From positions 2,677 to 66,676 of IMG/VR virus record IMGVR_UViG_3300000101_000008: a stretch of 64,000 nucleotides of DNA; one strand, 5' to 3'. The position numbers were made by a program, and so were the translations under genes. The notes under the pieces were generated by a model. That model was not told the DNA's origin. It made no database searches and saw only the letters and a program-made list of their open reading frames with translations. This stretch comes from a virus. Of this stretch, positions 1 through 7,868 are shown one piece after another. Position 1 is the stretch's first letter. Each line of letters starts with the position of its first letter.

Positions 1-2
1 GT

Positions 3-605
3 TCAGCGGCAGGAGCAGTTAAACAAACTGCAAAAAATGTAGGTAATAAAGTTACTGCTGATAAACTTACTAAACAATGGACTAAGATGGGATCACCATT
101 AGATTCAGGTAGTATTGCTAATATACTAGCAGATGCTGGTATGAGCAACGACCAAATACAAAGCATTGGATCAACACAAAAAGTAGAATTAGAACCATCT
201 AAGCCCCAACAAGATCCTGAAACACAGCCAGATGCACCGAGTACGGATACAGCACAAAAAGGTGCGGATTCGGAACAACCAAGTGCTAAAACACCACCAG
301 CAGTTAAAGATGCACCTATTAAAAAAGGTACTATAATGAACAAAGGTGGTAAAGATTACGAATGGGCAGGCGCACTATGGGTTGACACAGAAACAAATAA
401 ACCTGTTGGTGTACAAGCAAGTTTTGATATGGGATTACCAAATCCTAAATTTACTGCAATTCTTAAGGCTGTTAAAGCTGATCCAGAATTAGGAAAATTA
501 GTAAAAGCACAACTTACTGCTAAAGGTGTAAAACCGGGTACTGCACAAGCAGGACAAGCGGCACAAGCAGGTGTTAAAGGAACTGAAAAACTTAAGACTG
601 CCTAA
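3..605 (+). CDS. Virion-associated hypothetical protein, C-terminal part (5' end outside window)
   Basis: The frame is open from the first full codon of the window, so the gene begins upstream; the first ATG at 87 is probably internal. The visible 200 residues are low-complexity in the middle (rich in Pro, Gln, Lys, Asp, roughly 60-110 of the visible part). A short folded block follows, with an aromatic motif (YEWAGALWVDTETNKPVG), then an Ala/Gly/Gln-rich tail. It ends convergently against the minus-strand gp51-like frame, overlapping it by 4 bp. I do not recognise the family. A linker plus small domain next to hub and tape-measure genes suggests a virion or tail component, but that is inference from position only. 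Confidence 0.6.
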   Translation, partial: SAAGAVKQTAKNVGNKVTADKLTKQWTKMGSPLDSGSIANILADAGMSNDQIQSIGSTQKVELEPSKPQQDPETQPDAPSTDTAQKGADSEQPSAKTPPAVKDAPIKKGTIMNKGGKDYEWAGALWVDTETNKPVGVQASFDMGLPNPKFTAILKAVKADPELGKLVKAQLTAKGVKPGTAQAGQAAQAGVKGTEKLKTA

Positions 606-832
606 AAATAAGGTAGTCCGCTTTTCTTTGTAGTTTCGAAATTGTCTTCAACCATTTTACCGATTATTTCTCGTTCTTCAGGTCCGAGATAATAGGCTTC
701 TTCGTAGGTTAGACCTCCACGCATCAACCAACATAATTTAGTAAGTTCTAATTTAAACTGTTTAGATTCTTGTTCAAGGACCTTAACTTCTTCTAGGATC
801 TCTGGGACGGTCCACGTCAGGATCCTTATTCG
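602..832 (-). CDS. 51: gp51-like baseplate hub assembly protein, apparently expressed by -1 frameshift from gene 26
   Basis: A 76-codon frame in the -1 phase relative to gp26, reading through LTWTVPEILEEVKVLEQ, then LELTKLCWLMRGG, and ending KKSGLPYF. The MRGG and ETTKK blocks resemble the short gp51 hub-assembly proteins of marine T4-like phages (recalled family similarity, not searched). It is too short for simple ORF calling. It has no ATG, GTG or TTG near its beginning: the first ATG (724-722) is well inside, and only CTG, ATA or ATC codons lie upstream. It starts exactly at the T-TTT-TTC heptamer (838-832) in gene 26, followed by a hairpin. The simplest reading is a gp26-gp51 fusion made by programmed -1 frameshifting. 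A non-AUG start is the alternative. Confidence 0.7.
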   Translation of the reverse strand, partial: RIRILTWTVPEILEEVKVLEQESKQFKLELTKLCWLMRGGLTYEEAYYLGPEEREIIGKMVEDNFETTKKSGLPYF

Positions 833-838
833 AAAAAA
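795..838 (-). promoter_or_regulatory. Programmed -1 ribosomal frameshift signal (slippery site plus hairpin)
   Basis: On the minus strand the zero-frame codons AAT TTT TTC contain the canonical X-XXY-YYZ heptamer T-TTT-TTC (838-832). After a 5-nt spacer comes a hairpin: AGGATC (826-821) pairs with GATCCT (800-795). It continues inward as CT/AG and GACG (818-815)/CGTC (809-806) around a 5-base loop, with small bulges at 805-804 and 801. The gp26 stop TAA (828-826) lies directly after the slip site. All three parts (heptamer, spacer length, hairpin) were read directly from the sequence. Confidence 0.75.
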
Positions 839-1704
839 TTCGACTGATCAAATGTAATTGGTACTTCGTAAGTTTCTGGAACACCTTGTAATTTTTCTTC
901 GTCAGTTGCTTGTGCAATTAACGGCTTTAGTGTAAACTTGTCTTTTTCTGATTCTAAGTGTTTTTGAATACTATTAAAAAATGTTTTATCTGCATTTTTA
1001 ATAAAGTCAAGTATATGTGTTCTGTTAGTTACTAATATTGGATCATCATTTTCTTGTGGTAGCTCAATACTTTTAATACCTTTAACCATCATGTCTACAG
1101 TTAGTTCAGTAAGTTTTGCAAACGAGTTTGTAAATGCTTGAAGTTTATCTTCTTCTTTCATTGAATCGTCGTTAACAACATTAAAGATACGTTGTTCTTC
1201 AAATGTTTTCAAAGCACCGTCTGTAAATTCTCTGTAATTTAATGGACGTAAACGTATTGTCATTTCCGGTAGCATTACAACATCATTGTATTCAATATTA
1301 GCAAACTGATCTAATAATTGTCTTAAATCTACACCCATTTCTTTTTCTTCTCCTGTCACTGGAGTTTTAATTTTGAGTGTCATTTGTTCGCCGTATGTTG
1401 CAAGTCTAATAGCAATAAGACATACATCAAGATCTACACTAGGTAGTTTCCATGCATCTTTAATTGCAGGTATACAACTTTGAATTACATCAACTGTTGC
1501 TTGTCCGTTAAGTAACGCATCAGGAGTTTTAAATAACAGCTCATCTTTTGCTGTCATTGAATAAACTTCAACTTCTCCGCTCTCTGGAAAGTCAATTGCT
1601 CCTGCTGGATAGTATCTTCCTTGGCTAGGAAGGCTAATATATAACTTAGATTGTCGAAAATACTTACTAAGTGGGTTTGATTCTGGTGATTTTATTTGTG
1701 ACAT
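826..1704 (-). CDS. 26: Baseplate hub / tail-assembly protein gp26-like
   Basis: 292 residues. The sequence, with SKYFRQSKLYISLPSQGRYY near the start and a DALLNGQATVDVIQSC block, matches the gp26 family of marine T4-like phages; gp26 is needed to assemble the central baseplate hub. I chose the ATG at 1704, not 1725, because GGAG lies 6 nt before it and the upstream ATG has no ribosome site. A late promoter (1748-1755, minus strand) precedes it. The gene ends with the slippery heptamer T-TTT-TTC five codons or fewer from its stop, and the next frame continues as a gp51-like protein (see that entry), giving a predicted 367-residue fusion. The divergent neighbour is the probable tape-measure gene, the usual partner of frameshifted tail-assembly chaperones. 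Confidence 0.75.
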   Translation of the reverse strand: MSQIKSPESNPLSKYFRQSKLYISLPSQGRYYPAGAIDFPESGEVEVYSMTAKDELLFKTPDALLNGQATVDVIQSCIPAIKDAWKLPSVDLDVCLIAIRLATYGEQMTLKIKTPVTGEEKEMGVDLRQLLDQFANIEYNDVVMLPEMTIRLRPLNYREFTDGALKTFEEQRIFNVVNDDSMKEEDKLQAFTNSFAKLTELTVDMMVKGIKSIELPQENDDPILVTNRTHILDFIKNADKTFFNSIQKHLESEKDKFTLKPLIAQATDEEKLQGVPETYEVPITFDQSNFFE

Positions 1705-1714
1705 GTTTTCTCCG

Positions 1715-1722
1715 TATAAATA
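1715..1722 (+). promoter_or_regulatory. T4-type late promoter for the tape-measure/portal unit
   Basis: Exact TATAAATAC reading rightward, lying in the 5' leader of the opposite-strand gene 26. Predicted start site is near 1728, about 55 bases before the ATG at 1783. Confidence 0.7.
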
Positions 1723-1747
1723 CATTATTAGTTGTATGTATCTACTT

Positions 1748-1755
1748 TATTTATA
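1748..1755 (-). promoter_or_regulatory. T4-type late promoter for gene 26
   Basis: Exact TATAAATA on the minus strand, 44 bases upstream of the chosen gene 26 start. The predicted start site is near 1742. It overlaps head-to-head with the plus-strand late promoter at 1715-1722. Confidence 0.7.
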
Positions 1756-1782
1756 TACGCAGTTAACTTGGGATAGTGATTA

Positions 1783-4700
1783 ATGGCCGAAGAAGTAAAA
1801 ATTGTTGACGTTGCCGGCGGACCTGCCGCAGAAGCTACATTACAAGAAATATTAAAGATAATGAAGCGCGGAGGCCAATCCGGGTCCGGCGGCGGTGGCG
1901 GCGGTGCAAAAGCACAAGACCTGTACACAAAAGCAGTAACACGTGGTACAACTACTACTAAAAAACAAACAGAAGAAGTTAAAAAAAGCACTAGTGCATT
2001 AAAATCGTTTAGTAGCGGTCTTTCCTCAGGTATAGGTTTTGCATTTAAAGCACTAGGATCAGTACTAGGTGCTACCACAGGACAACTAACAAATTTTGCT
2101 GGCGCAGTACAAAACAGTAATAGTGTTACTGAGTTTCTTAGTCAAGTACCTATATTAGGCTCAGCACTTGGAAAAGCAAGTGCTTACTTTGATAAAAGTT
2201 TAGGAACTTTTCAACAGTTAAGTGAATCAGGCGCCTCGTTTGGTAACAATATGTTAGCAATGCGAGAAGCATCAGCAAATGCAGGTCTTAGTTTAGATCA
2301 ATTTGCAGATATGGTTTCATCAAACTCGACTAATATGACTTTGTTAGGCGGCACAGTTACAGGCGGTGCACAGCGTTTAGGTAAATTAACCAAATCACTT
2401 AGAAGTGTAGAAAACGGTATGTTTGGTTTAGGTTTCACACAAGAGTCATTAAATGAAGGCATGGCTGATTATATTGAAAACCAAGCAAGAGCAGGACAAC
2501 TTAGAGGAAGATCAGATGCATCATTAACAGCTGGTGCTAAAAATTATCTACTAGAAATAGACAAACTTGCAAAAGTTACTGGTAAAAGTAGAAAAGCATT
2601 ACAAGACGAAATAAACGGCAGAATGGAAGCGGCAAACATTAACGTGCTTGCTTCTAAATTAAGTGGCGATGGCTTAATAAATTTCCAAAACAACTTACAA
2701 TTTTCTTCTGATATTATGGGCAAGTCAGGACCAGCATTTAGTGATGCATTAGGTGATATGGCTGACGGTGTTTCCCAAACACCACTAGCACAATATTTAG
2801 AAGCAAACGTATCCGGTCTAAAAGAATTACAAGTAGCAAACGCAACAGGAGCAATTAGTCAAGAAGAATATAAAGCTCGTCTAATGAAGATGCTTCCAGA
2901 GATTACTAAATTATCAGATACTATGGGTGCGGCAGGTACATCAGCATTGGCCCAAACTGAAGGCATGGGAGAGTTTGTACAAATGACTGCTGATGCTAGA
3001 ACAGCAGGTCAACGTGAAATAGATATGAGAAAGGCCGCGGCTGAACAAGGGAGAAAAGATGCTGTTACTGATGTGTTTGCTAAGTTTAGACAAACTATAC
3101 AAACTATTAGAAGTAACATTGAAGAAGCATTACTTAACTCAGGCGTAATGGACACACTAGGTACTGCATTAACAGGTATAAGCAATACACTTGTAGAAGT
3201 TACTAAAGGAATTACTGAAAACTTAGTAAGATATCTTAAGAGTGATCAGTTTAAAGCAGATGTTGAAAACTTTAAAAATAAAATAGTCGCAATGGCCGTA
3301 AAAGCACAAAGTATGGTCAAATATTTAAGATCGGAAGAGTTTAAGAAAAAGTTTGATGACTTTATGGCAAAAATTGGTGAAGGTGTAACTTCAATTAAGG
3401 CGTTTGTTGCTGATGTTACAAAGTTAGGATTGAACGAAGCTATTGCAAAAGCACTAGGCGGTGCAGAAGGTCAAACCATTGGTGATGTTGTTAAAGATAA
3501 ATTTAGCGAAATGATCGGCGGCATTGATTTTTCAGGTATTGCTGTAAAGTTAGGACTTGCTATTACTGGACTGTTTATAGGCGCAAAAGTTATTGGCGCA
3601 ATGACAAAAGGTGTTGGCAGTATGTTTGGCGGATTATTTGGCGGTACTAAAGGAGGTCCTGTTAAAGGTCCAGCAGGTGCAGGCAAAGCAGGTAAAGGTG
3701 TTGGAGACTTTGTTGGCAATGTAGGCGGTGGTGTTCTCAAAGGCATCGCTAAAGGATTAGCGGCATTCGGCAATCCACAAGTAGCAATAGGTGGCGCAGT
3801 ACTAGCAGGAGTTATTCTTGTTATTGGCGCGGCAGTTGCAGGTGCTACGTGGTTAGTAGGTAAATCATTACCAACGTTTGCAGACGGCATGAAGTCTTTT
3901 GAAGATTTAGACGGTGCTAAACTTTCAGCGGCAGGAAAAGGTATGCTTGCAGTTGCAGGAGGCATGGCGGCATTTGGTGCAGGAACAGCAGTTGCAGGAC
4001 TAGGAAACTTAGTAGGCGGAATAGCAGACGGCATTGGTGCATTATTTGGTGCTGAAAAAGCAAATCCATTAGATCAACTATTAGAATTTCAAAAATACAC
4101 AATTGATGAAGCAAAAGTCAAAGGCAATGCAAACGCACTAGTTGCATATTCAACTGCAATGGCCGCATACGGTGGCGGTACAGCGGCAAGTGGATTAGGT
4201 ACTTTAGTAAGTGGGTTAGCAGGCGGCATTACATCATTCTTTGGCGGTGAAACTGGCATACCATATGATGATATAATTAAATTCCAAGGTTATGCTTTTG
4301 ATACAGAAAAAGTAAAAGCAAACGCGGCCGCAATGGTAGCATTTAACGAAGCATTAACTTCTAATTCAAGTGCAGGCGCAACAAGCGGTGTAGGAAATGC
4401 AGTTGGAGCAATTGGCAATGCTATTGCAGGATTCTTTGGAGCTAAAACACCATTTGACAAAGTAAAAGATTTTGGAGCAATGGAATTAAATGCTGAAGGT
4501 GTTAAAACAAATGCTGAAGCAATGGTTCACATGGCAAATGCTCTAAACTCATTTACAAGTGGAGAAGCAGGAGAGATTGAAATCTCTCAAAGAACTGTTG
4601 CATCATTAGAACGTTTAGCTGGCATGGATAGCACAGGTATTGGTACATTATCTACTAACTTGCAAGGTATTGCTTCAATAACAGGATTAGATACAAACAT

Positions 4701-5013
4701 TAATTCGCTCAATTCACTTGACACAGAGAGCATAACCAATTATAATAAAGCAATGAAAGAATTAGTAGAAGTATTAGGTGAATTAAATACTGAACTTGCT
4801 AAAGATAATAAACTTGGTTTCGGTACTGGAACTAATGCAGGTGATGTTGTAGCTAAAATGGATACAATTGGCGGCGGTGGCTCCGGTACTGGTAGCTCAG
4901 ATCAGCTAGAACGGTTAAATATGTTAGTAGGAACTCTTAGTGACATAATGAGAGAAGTGAGTACAAATACCAAAGCGACTGCTACTAACACTAGCGGGAA
5001 CATTTACGGTTAG
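1783..5013 (+). CDS. Probable tail tape-measure protein
   Basis: 1076 residues. A Gly-rich N-terminal linker (about residues 30-45) is followed by long helical, Ala/Gln/Lys-rich stretches. Two Gly-rich hydrophobic, membrane-like segments lie at about 585-615 and 660-690. Three degenerate repeats of about 75 residues (pattern AMVAF/AMAAYGGGTAASG) follow at about 700-910. Long helical composition with internal hydrophobic segments is typical of tape measures, which line the tail tube and set its length. No direct homology to T4 gp29 was recognised, so the call rests on architecture and on position beside gp26/gp51. At about 1.5 angstrom per residue it would predict a tail near 160 nm, longer than T4. 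It could instead be another large inner virion protein. The stop is followed 8 bases later by the portal gene. Confidence 0.5.
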   Translation: MAEEVKIVDVAGGPAAEATLQEILKIMKRGGQSGSGGGGGGAKAQDLYTKAVTRGTTTTKKQTEEVKKSTSALKSFSSGLSSGIGFAFKALGSVLGATTGQLTNFAGAVQNSNSVTEFLSQVPILGSALGKASAYFDKSLGTFQQLSESGASFGNNMLAMREASANAGLSLDQFADMVSSNSTNMTLLGGTVTGGAQRLGKLTKSLRSVENGMFGLGFTQESLNEGMADYIENQARAGQLRGRSDASLTAGAKNYLLEIDKLAKVTGKSRKALQDEINGRMEAANINVLASKLSGDGLINFQNNLQFSSDIMGKSGPAFSDALGDMADGVSQTPLAQYLEANVSGLKELQVANATGAISQEEYKARLMKMLPEITKLSDTMGAAGTSALAQTEGMGEFVQMTADARTAGQREIDMRKAAAEQGRKDAVTDVFAKFRQTIQTIRSNIEEALLNSGVMDTLGTALTGISNTLVEVTKGITENLVRYLKSDQFKADVENFKNKIVAMAVKAQSMVKYLRSEEFKKKFDDFMAKIGEGVTSIKAFVADVTKLGLNEAIAKALGGAEGQTIGDVVKDKFSEMIGGIDFSGIAVKLGLAITGLFIGAKVIGAMTKGVGSMFGGLFGGTKGGPVKGPAGAGKAGKGVGDFVGNVGGGVLKGIAKGLAAFGNPQVAIGGAVLAGVILVIGAAVAGATWLVGKSLPTFADGMKSFEDLDGAKLSAAGKGMLAVAGGMAAFGAGTAVAGLGNLVGGIADGIGALFGAEKANPLDQLLEFQKYTIDEAKVKGNANALVAYSTAMAAYGGGTAASGLGTLVSGLAGGITSFFGGETGIPYDDIIKFQGYAFDTEKVKANAAAMVAFNEALTSNSSAGATSGVGNAVGAIGNAIAGFFGAKTPFDKVKDFGAMELNAEGVKTNAEAMVHMANALNSFTSGEAGEIEISQRTVASLERLAGMDSTGIGTLSTNLQGIASITGLDTNINSLNSLDTESITNYNKAMKELVEVLGELNTELAKDNKLGFGTGTNAGDVVAKMDTIGGGGSGTGSSDQLERLNMLVGTLSDIMREVSTNTKATATNTSGNIYG

Positions 5014-5021
5014 GAAATTAT

Positions 5022-6776
5022 ATGAGTTGGAAAAAGCATTTTACACCAGTTAAAACTGGTAATAACACAGAAGGAAGCTACAGCCCGTTTACTGCAAGAA
5101 ATGGCGGTGGTGGTCAAGCTGGTCCTGCGCGGTCTAACTATTCATCATATTTGCCAGACGTATACATAGGTAGTCCAAATCGTGTTGAACGTTATGGTCA
5201 ATATAATACAATGGATATGGATAGTGAGGTAAATGCCGCACTTGATATCCTTGCAGAATTTACTACACAACAAAACAAACAAAATAAAACTCCGTTTTTA
5301 GTTGACTTTAAAACTAAAGCAACAAATTCAGAAATTACAATTATATCGCAATACTTACAACAGTGGAGTAAATTACAAAACTTTGAAACACGTATGTTCC
5401 GCTTAATGCGTAACGTGTTTAAGTATGGTGATGCATTTTTTGTAAGAGATCCAGAAACTAAAAAATTGTTTCATGTTGATCCTGCAAAAGTTACAAAAAT
5501 TATTGTAAATGAATCTCAAGGTAAAACACCTGAGCAATATCTAGTAAAAGACTTTAATTTAAACTTTGCTGAAATGGTAGCAACAACACCATATCAAACA
5601 ACTGGTCAAGGATCAGGAGGCACAGGCGATGCAGGTTACTTAACTGGTGGCGTTCGTGGCATGGTTGGTAATTCAAGTACAAGTGCAGGCGGCGGACGTT
5701 TTCAACAAGGCGAAAATGAAATAGCTGTTGATGCAGTGCATATGATACATTTAAGTTTATCAGAAGGATTAGATTTAAATTATCCGTTTGGTAATAGTTT
5801 ATTAGAAACAGTATTCAAAGTATTCAAACAAAAAGAATTGCTCGAAGATGCGATTATTATATATCGTGTGCAAAGAGCTCCAGAAAGAAGAGTATTCTAC
5901 GTTGATGTGGGCAACATGCCATCACACCTTGCTATGCAATTTGTGGAACGTGTTAAGACGGAAATTCATCAAAGACGAATCCCATCGCAAACGGGGGGTG
6001 GCCAAAACGTTATAGACTCAGCTTACAATCCCCTATCAATTAACGAAGACTACTTCTTCCCACAAACTGCTGAAGGTAGAGGATCTAAAGTTGAAACGTT
6101 ACCAGGCGGTACTAACCTCGGAGAGATAGATGACCTTAGATATTTTACTAATAAGCTCGTACGTGGCTTACGAATCCCTAGTTCATACTTACCGACCGGG
6201 CCTGATGATGGAAATTCTCAATACACTGACGGACGAGTTGGAACAGCATACATACAAGAACTAAGATTTAATACATACTGTGAACGTTTACAGAATTTAG
6301 TAGTTGAAGAATTCAACCAAGAATTTAAACGTTATGTTTTAGAAAAAGGTATAAACATTGATACAGCAATGTTTGATCTTAAATTTCAACCTCCACAAAA
6401 CTTTGCAAGTTATAGACAAAGTGAGATTGATAATGCAAGAGTACCTACGTATTCACAAATGAGTGCAATACCTTATATTTCAAATAGATTTGCAATGACA
6501 CGTTTCTTAGGAATGAGCGACGAAGAGATTGCAGAAAACGAAAGACTATGGCGTGAAGAAAATGATGAAAATCTAGAAGCGTCAAATACCGATGCCGCAG
6601 GAGAAATGCGTGGTGCAGGGATAAGCGGCGCAGGTATAAGTTCAGACTTAGGGAACATTGAAGACGATGCAACAGAAGAACCAGATCCAACAATAGGTGG
6701 AGATGAAATGGCTGGAGCAACCCCTGAAGCAGGAGCAGAACAATCCGCACCTCCGGCAACGGATCAAACGATATAA
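5022..6776 (+). CDS. 20: Portal vertex protein gp20
   Basis: 584 residues, close to the 524 of T4 gp20 with a longer acidic tail. Diagnostic stretches include EVNAALDILAEFTTQ near residue 70, FRLMRNVFKYGDAFFVRDP at about 127-146, RVQRAPERRVFYVDVGN at about 282-298 and GLRIPSSYLPTGPDDG. gp20 forms the dodecameric ring through which DNA is packaged and to which the neck attaches; it also nucleates prohead assembly. The C-terminal 60 residues are Gly/Ala/Glu-rich and low complexity. The start has TAGGA 7 nt upstream. Gene order (portal, small core genes, protease, scaffold, capsid) is that of the T4 head cluster. Its stop overlaps the late promoter at 6772-6779. Confidence 0.95.
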   Translation: MSWKKHFTPVKTGNNTEGSYSPFTARNGGGGQAGPARSNYSSYLPDVYIGSPNRVERYGQYNTMDMDSEVNAALDILAEFTTQQNKQNKTPFLVDFKTKATNSEITIISQYLQQWSKLQNFETRMFRLMRNVFKYGDAFFVRDPETKKLFHVDPAKVTKIIVNESQGKTPEQYLVKDFNLNFAEMVATTPYQTTGQGSGGTGDAGYLTGGVRGMVGNSSTSAGGGRFQQGENEIAVDAVHMIHLSLSEGLDLNYPFGNSLLETVFKVFKQKELLEDAIIIYRVQRAPERRVFYVDVGNMPSHLAMQFVERVKTEIHQRRIPSQTGGGQNVIDSAYNPLSINEDYFFPQTAEGRGSKVETLPGGTNLGEIDDLRYFTNKLVRGLRIPSSYLPTGPDDGNSQYTDGRVGTAYIQELRFNTYCERLQNLVVEEFNQEFKRYVLEKGINIDTAMFDLKFQPPQNFASYRQSEIDNARVPTYSQMSAIPYISNRFAMTRFLGMSDEEIAENERLWREENDENLEASNTDAAGEMRGAGISGAGISSDLGNIEDDATEEPDPTIGGDEMAGATPEAGAEQSAPPATDQTI

Positions 6777-6779
6777 ATA
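6772..6779 (+). promoter_or_regulatory. T4-type late promoter, possibly giving a leaderless transcript
   Basis: Exact TATAAATAC overlapping the gp20 stop codon. If the octamer ends at -6, as in T4 late promoters, +1 falls on the A of the ATG at 6785. No Shine-Dalgarno sequence precedes that ATG. Confidence 0.6.
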
Positions 6780-6784
6780 CTAAC

Positions 6785-7030
6785 ATGATACTACGTGAAC
6801 TATTTTACTACGACAAAGAAACATTCGACACAGTCGAAGACGATCGCTATGAAGAGCGAGATGATGACTCACCAGTTGAGTATAATGATACACGTAAGAC
6901 ACGGTTAACACTTCGTCAAATCAATAAAGTCCGCAAGGCATCTGAACTACATAACAGTGAACAAGCAGAAGAATTAGATTTTGTGCGTCAAATGTATGGA
7001 GTGGCAGCCAATGCCGAAGCGGGGGTATAG
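6785..7030 (+). CDS. Small conserved head-cluster protein
   Basis: 81 residues, charged: an acidic first half (YEERDDDSPVEYNDT) and then a basic/helical motif TRKTRLTLRQINKVRKASEL. Small proteins with this TRKTRLTLR motif sit between gp20 and gp21 in marine T4-like phages (recalled, not searched). Their function is unknown, although the position suggests a prohead core or scaffold-associated role. The start is the only reasonable ATG. It has no visible ribosome site and lies at the predicted +1 of a late promoter, so translation may be leaderless or coupled to gp20, whose stop is 8 bases upstream. The next gene begins directly after its stop. Confidence 0.65.
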   Translation: MILRELFYYDKETFDTVEDDRYEERDDDSPVEYNDTRKTRLTLRQINKVRKASELHNSEQAEELDFVRQMYGVAANAEAGV

Positions 7031-7759
7031 TTGCCAAAGATAGACAAGAGTCAATACACTAAGCAACAATGGAAAATAGTTAGAGAAGAAAGACGCAACA
7101 AAAAGCGTGAACGTCTTATTCGTGAAAACACTGTTCCATTAAACACGTTATTGCAAACAGCAAATAAAGGTAAAATTGGCTTTGTGCTAGGTAATGGCAC
7201 AAGTAGAAGTAGTATTGACGTTCAAGAACTACAACAGCAAGGTAAAACATATGCATGTAATGCTGTATACAGAAACGGTATTACTCCAGACTATCTAGTT
7301 GCTGTTGATACAAAAATGATACTAGAGATTACAAGTACTGGTTATCAAAACAATAATATAGTTTACACAAATCCTAATAAATCATATTCAGGTATAAAAA
7401 ACTTAAATTTTTTCAATCCTAGTAAAGGTTGGAGTAGCGGACCCACAGCATTATGGCTGGCCGCACAACACGGATATGAAAAAATATACATACTAGGCTT
7501 TGACTACAAAGGTTTAGACGACGGTAAAAGATTAAACAATATCTTTGCAAATACACGCAATTACAAAAAATCAACAGATGGTGCAACTTTTTTTGGTAAT
7601 TGGATGAGACAAACCATTGCTGTACTACGTGAAAACCCACATATTGAATTTAATAGAATAATATTACCTGATAACTATATACCTGACGAACTAAATACTT
7701 TTGACAATATGAAGCACATTTTAGTAGATGATTTTAAGGAAATATTCAATCTTTCCTAG
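7031..7759 (+). CDS. DUF115/GT42-like Rossmann protein (putative glycosyltransferase)
   Basis: 242 residues from a TTG start immediately after the preceding TAG, with a G-rich stretch (GCGGGGG) upstream as ribosome site. After a basic N-terminus (KKRERLIRE) comes IGFVLGNGTSRSSID (about 49-63), a glycine-rich nucleotide-binding loop. ACNAVYRNGITPDYLVAVD and then SSGPTALWLAAQHGYEKIYI plus LGFDY follow. These blocks are characteristic of the DUF115 (MptE-like) and GT42 sialyltransferase-like superfamily, which transfer or activate sugar or pterin groups using nucleotide substrates. Substrate cannot be told from sequence. It is an accessory gene inside the capsid-assembly cluster, so capsid or prohead glycosylation, or host-envelope modification, are possible roles. 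Followed by a weak hairpin and a new late promoter. Confidence 0.55.
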   Translation: MPKIDKSQYTKQQWKIVREERRNKKRERLIRENTVPLNTLLQTANKGKIGFVLGNGTSRSSIDVQELQQQGKTYACNAVYRNGITPDYLVAVDTKMILEITSTGYQNNNIVYTNPNKSYSGIKNLNFFNPSKGWSSGPTALWLAAQHGYEKIYILGFDYKGLDDGKRLNNIFANTRNYKKSTDGATFFGNWMRQTIAVLRENPHIEFNRIILPDNYIPDELNTFDNMKHILVDDFKEIFNLS

Positions 7760-7772
7760 CATCTAGTCAAAA

Positions 7773-7789
7773 AGGCGCAAAAAACGCCT
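7773..7789 (+). terminator. Weak hairpin, possible terminator
   Basis: AGGCG (7773-7777) pairs with CGCCT (7785-7789) around an A-rich 7-base loop, 14 bases after the stop of the DUF115-like gene. No T-tract follows, so termination would be weak or factor-dependent. Confidence 0.3.
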
Positions 7790-7808
7790 ATATCTACGTA
7801 GTTTTCCT

Positions 7809-7816
7809 TATAAATA
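7809..7816 (+). promoter_or_regulatory. T4-type late promoter for the prohead unit
   Basis: Exact TATAAATA about 53 bases before the ATG at 7869. It would drive the core protein, protease, scaffold and capsid genes. Confidence 0.7.
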
Positions 7817-7868
7817 GTAAATACAAATGACAGCCTTACCATAGGTAACAATTTTATAGGAGAAAACA

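Noticed and set aside
818-829. Independent non-AUG start (CTG, ATA or ATC) for the gp51-like frame
   Set aside because: Possible but weaker: AAGGA at 827-823 is too close for CTG, while a complete slippery site plus hairpin explains expression.
1705-1725. Longer gene 26 start (MYLYGEN...)
   Set aside because: The GGAG lies inside this extension and is spaced for the ATG at 1704.
3471-4034. 187-codon minus-strand frame opposite the tape-measure gene
   Set aside because: Pro/Ala-rich mirror of Gly/Ala-rich sense codons; no promoter or ribosome site.
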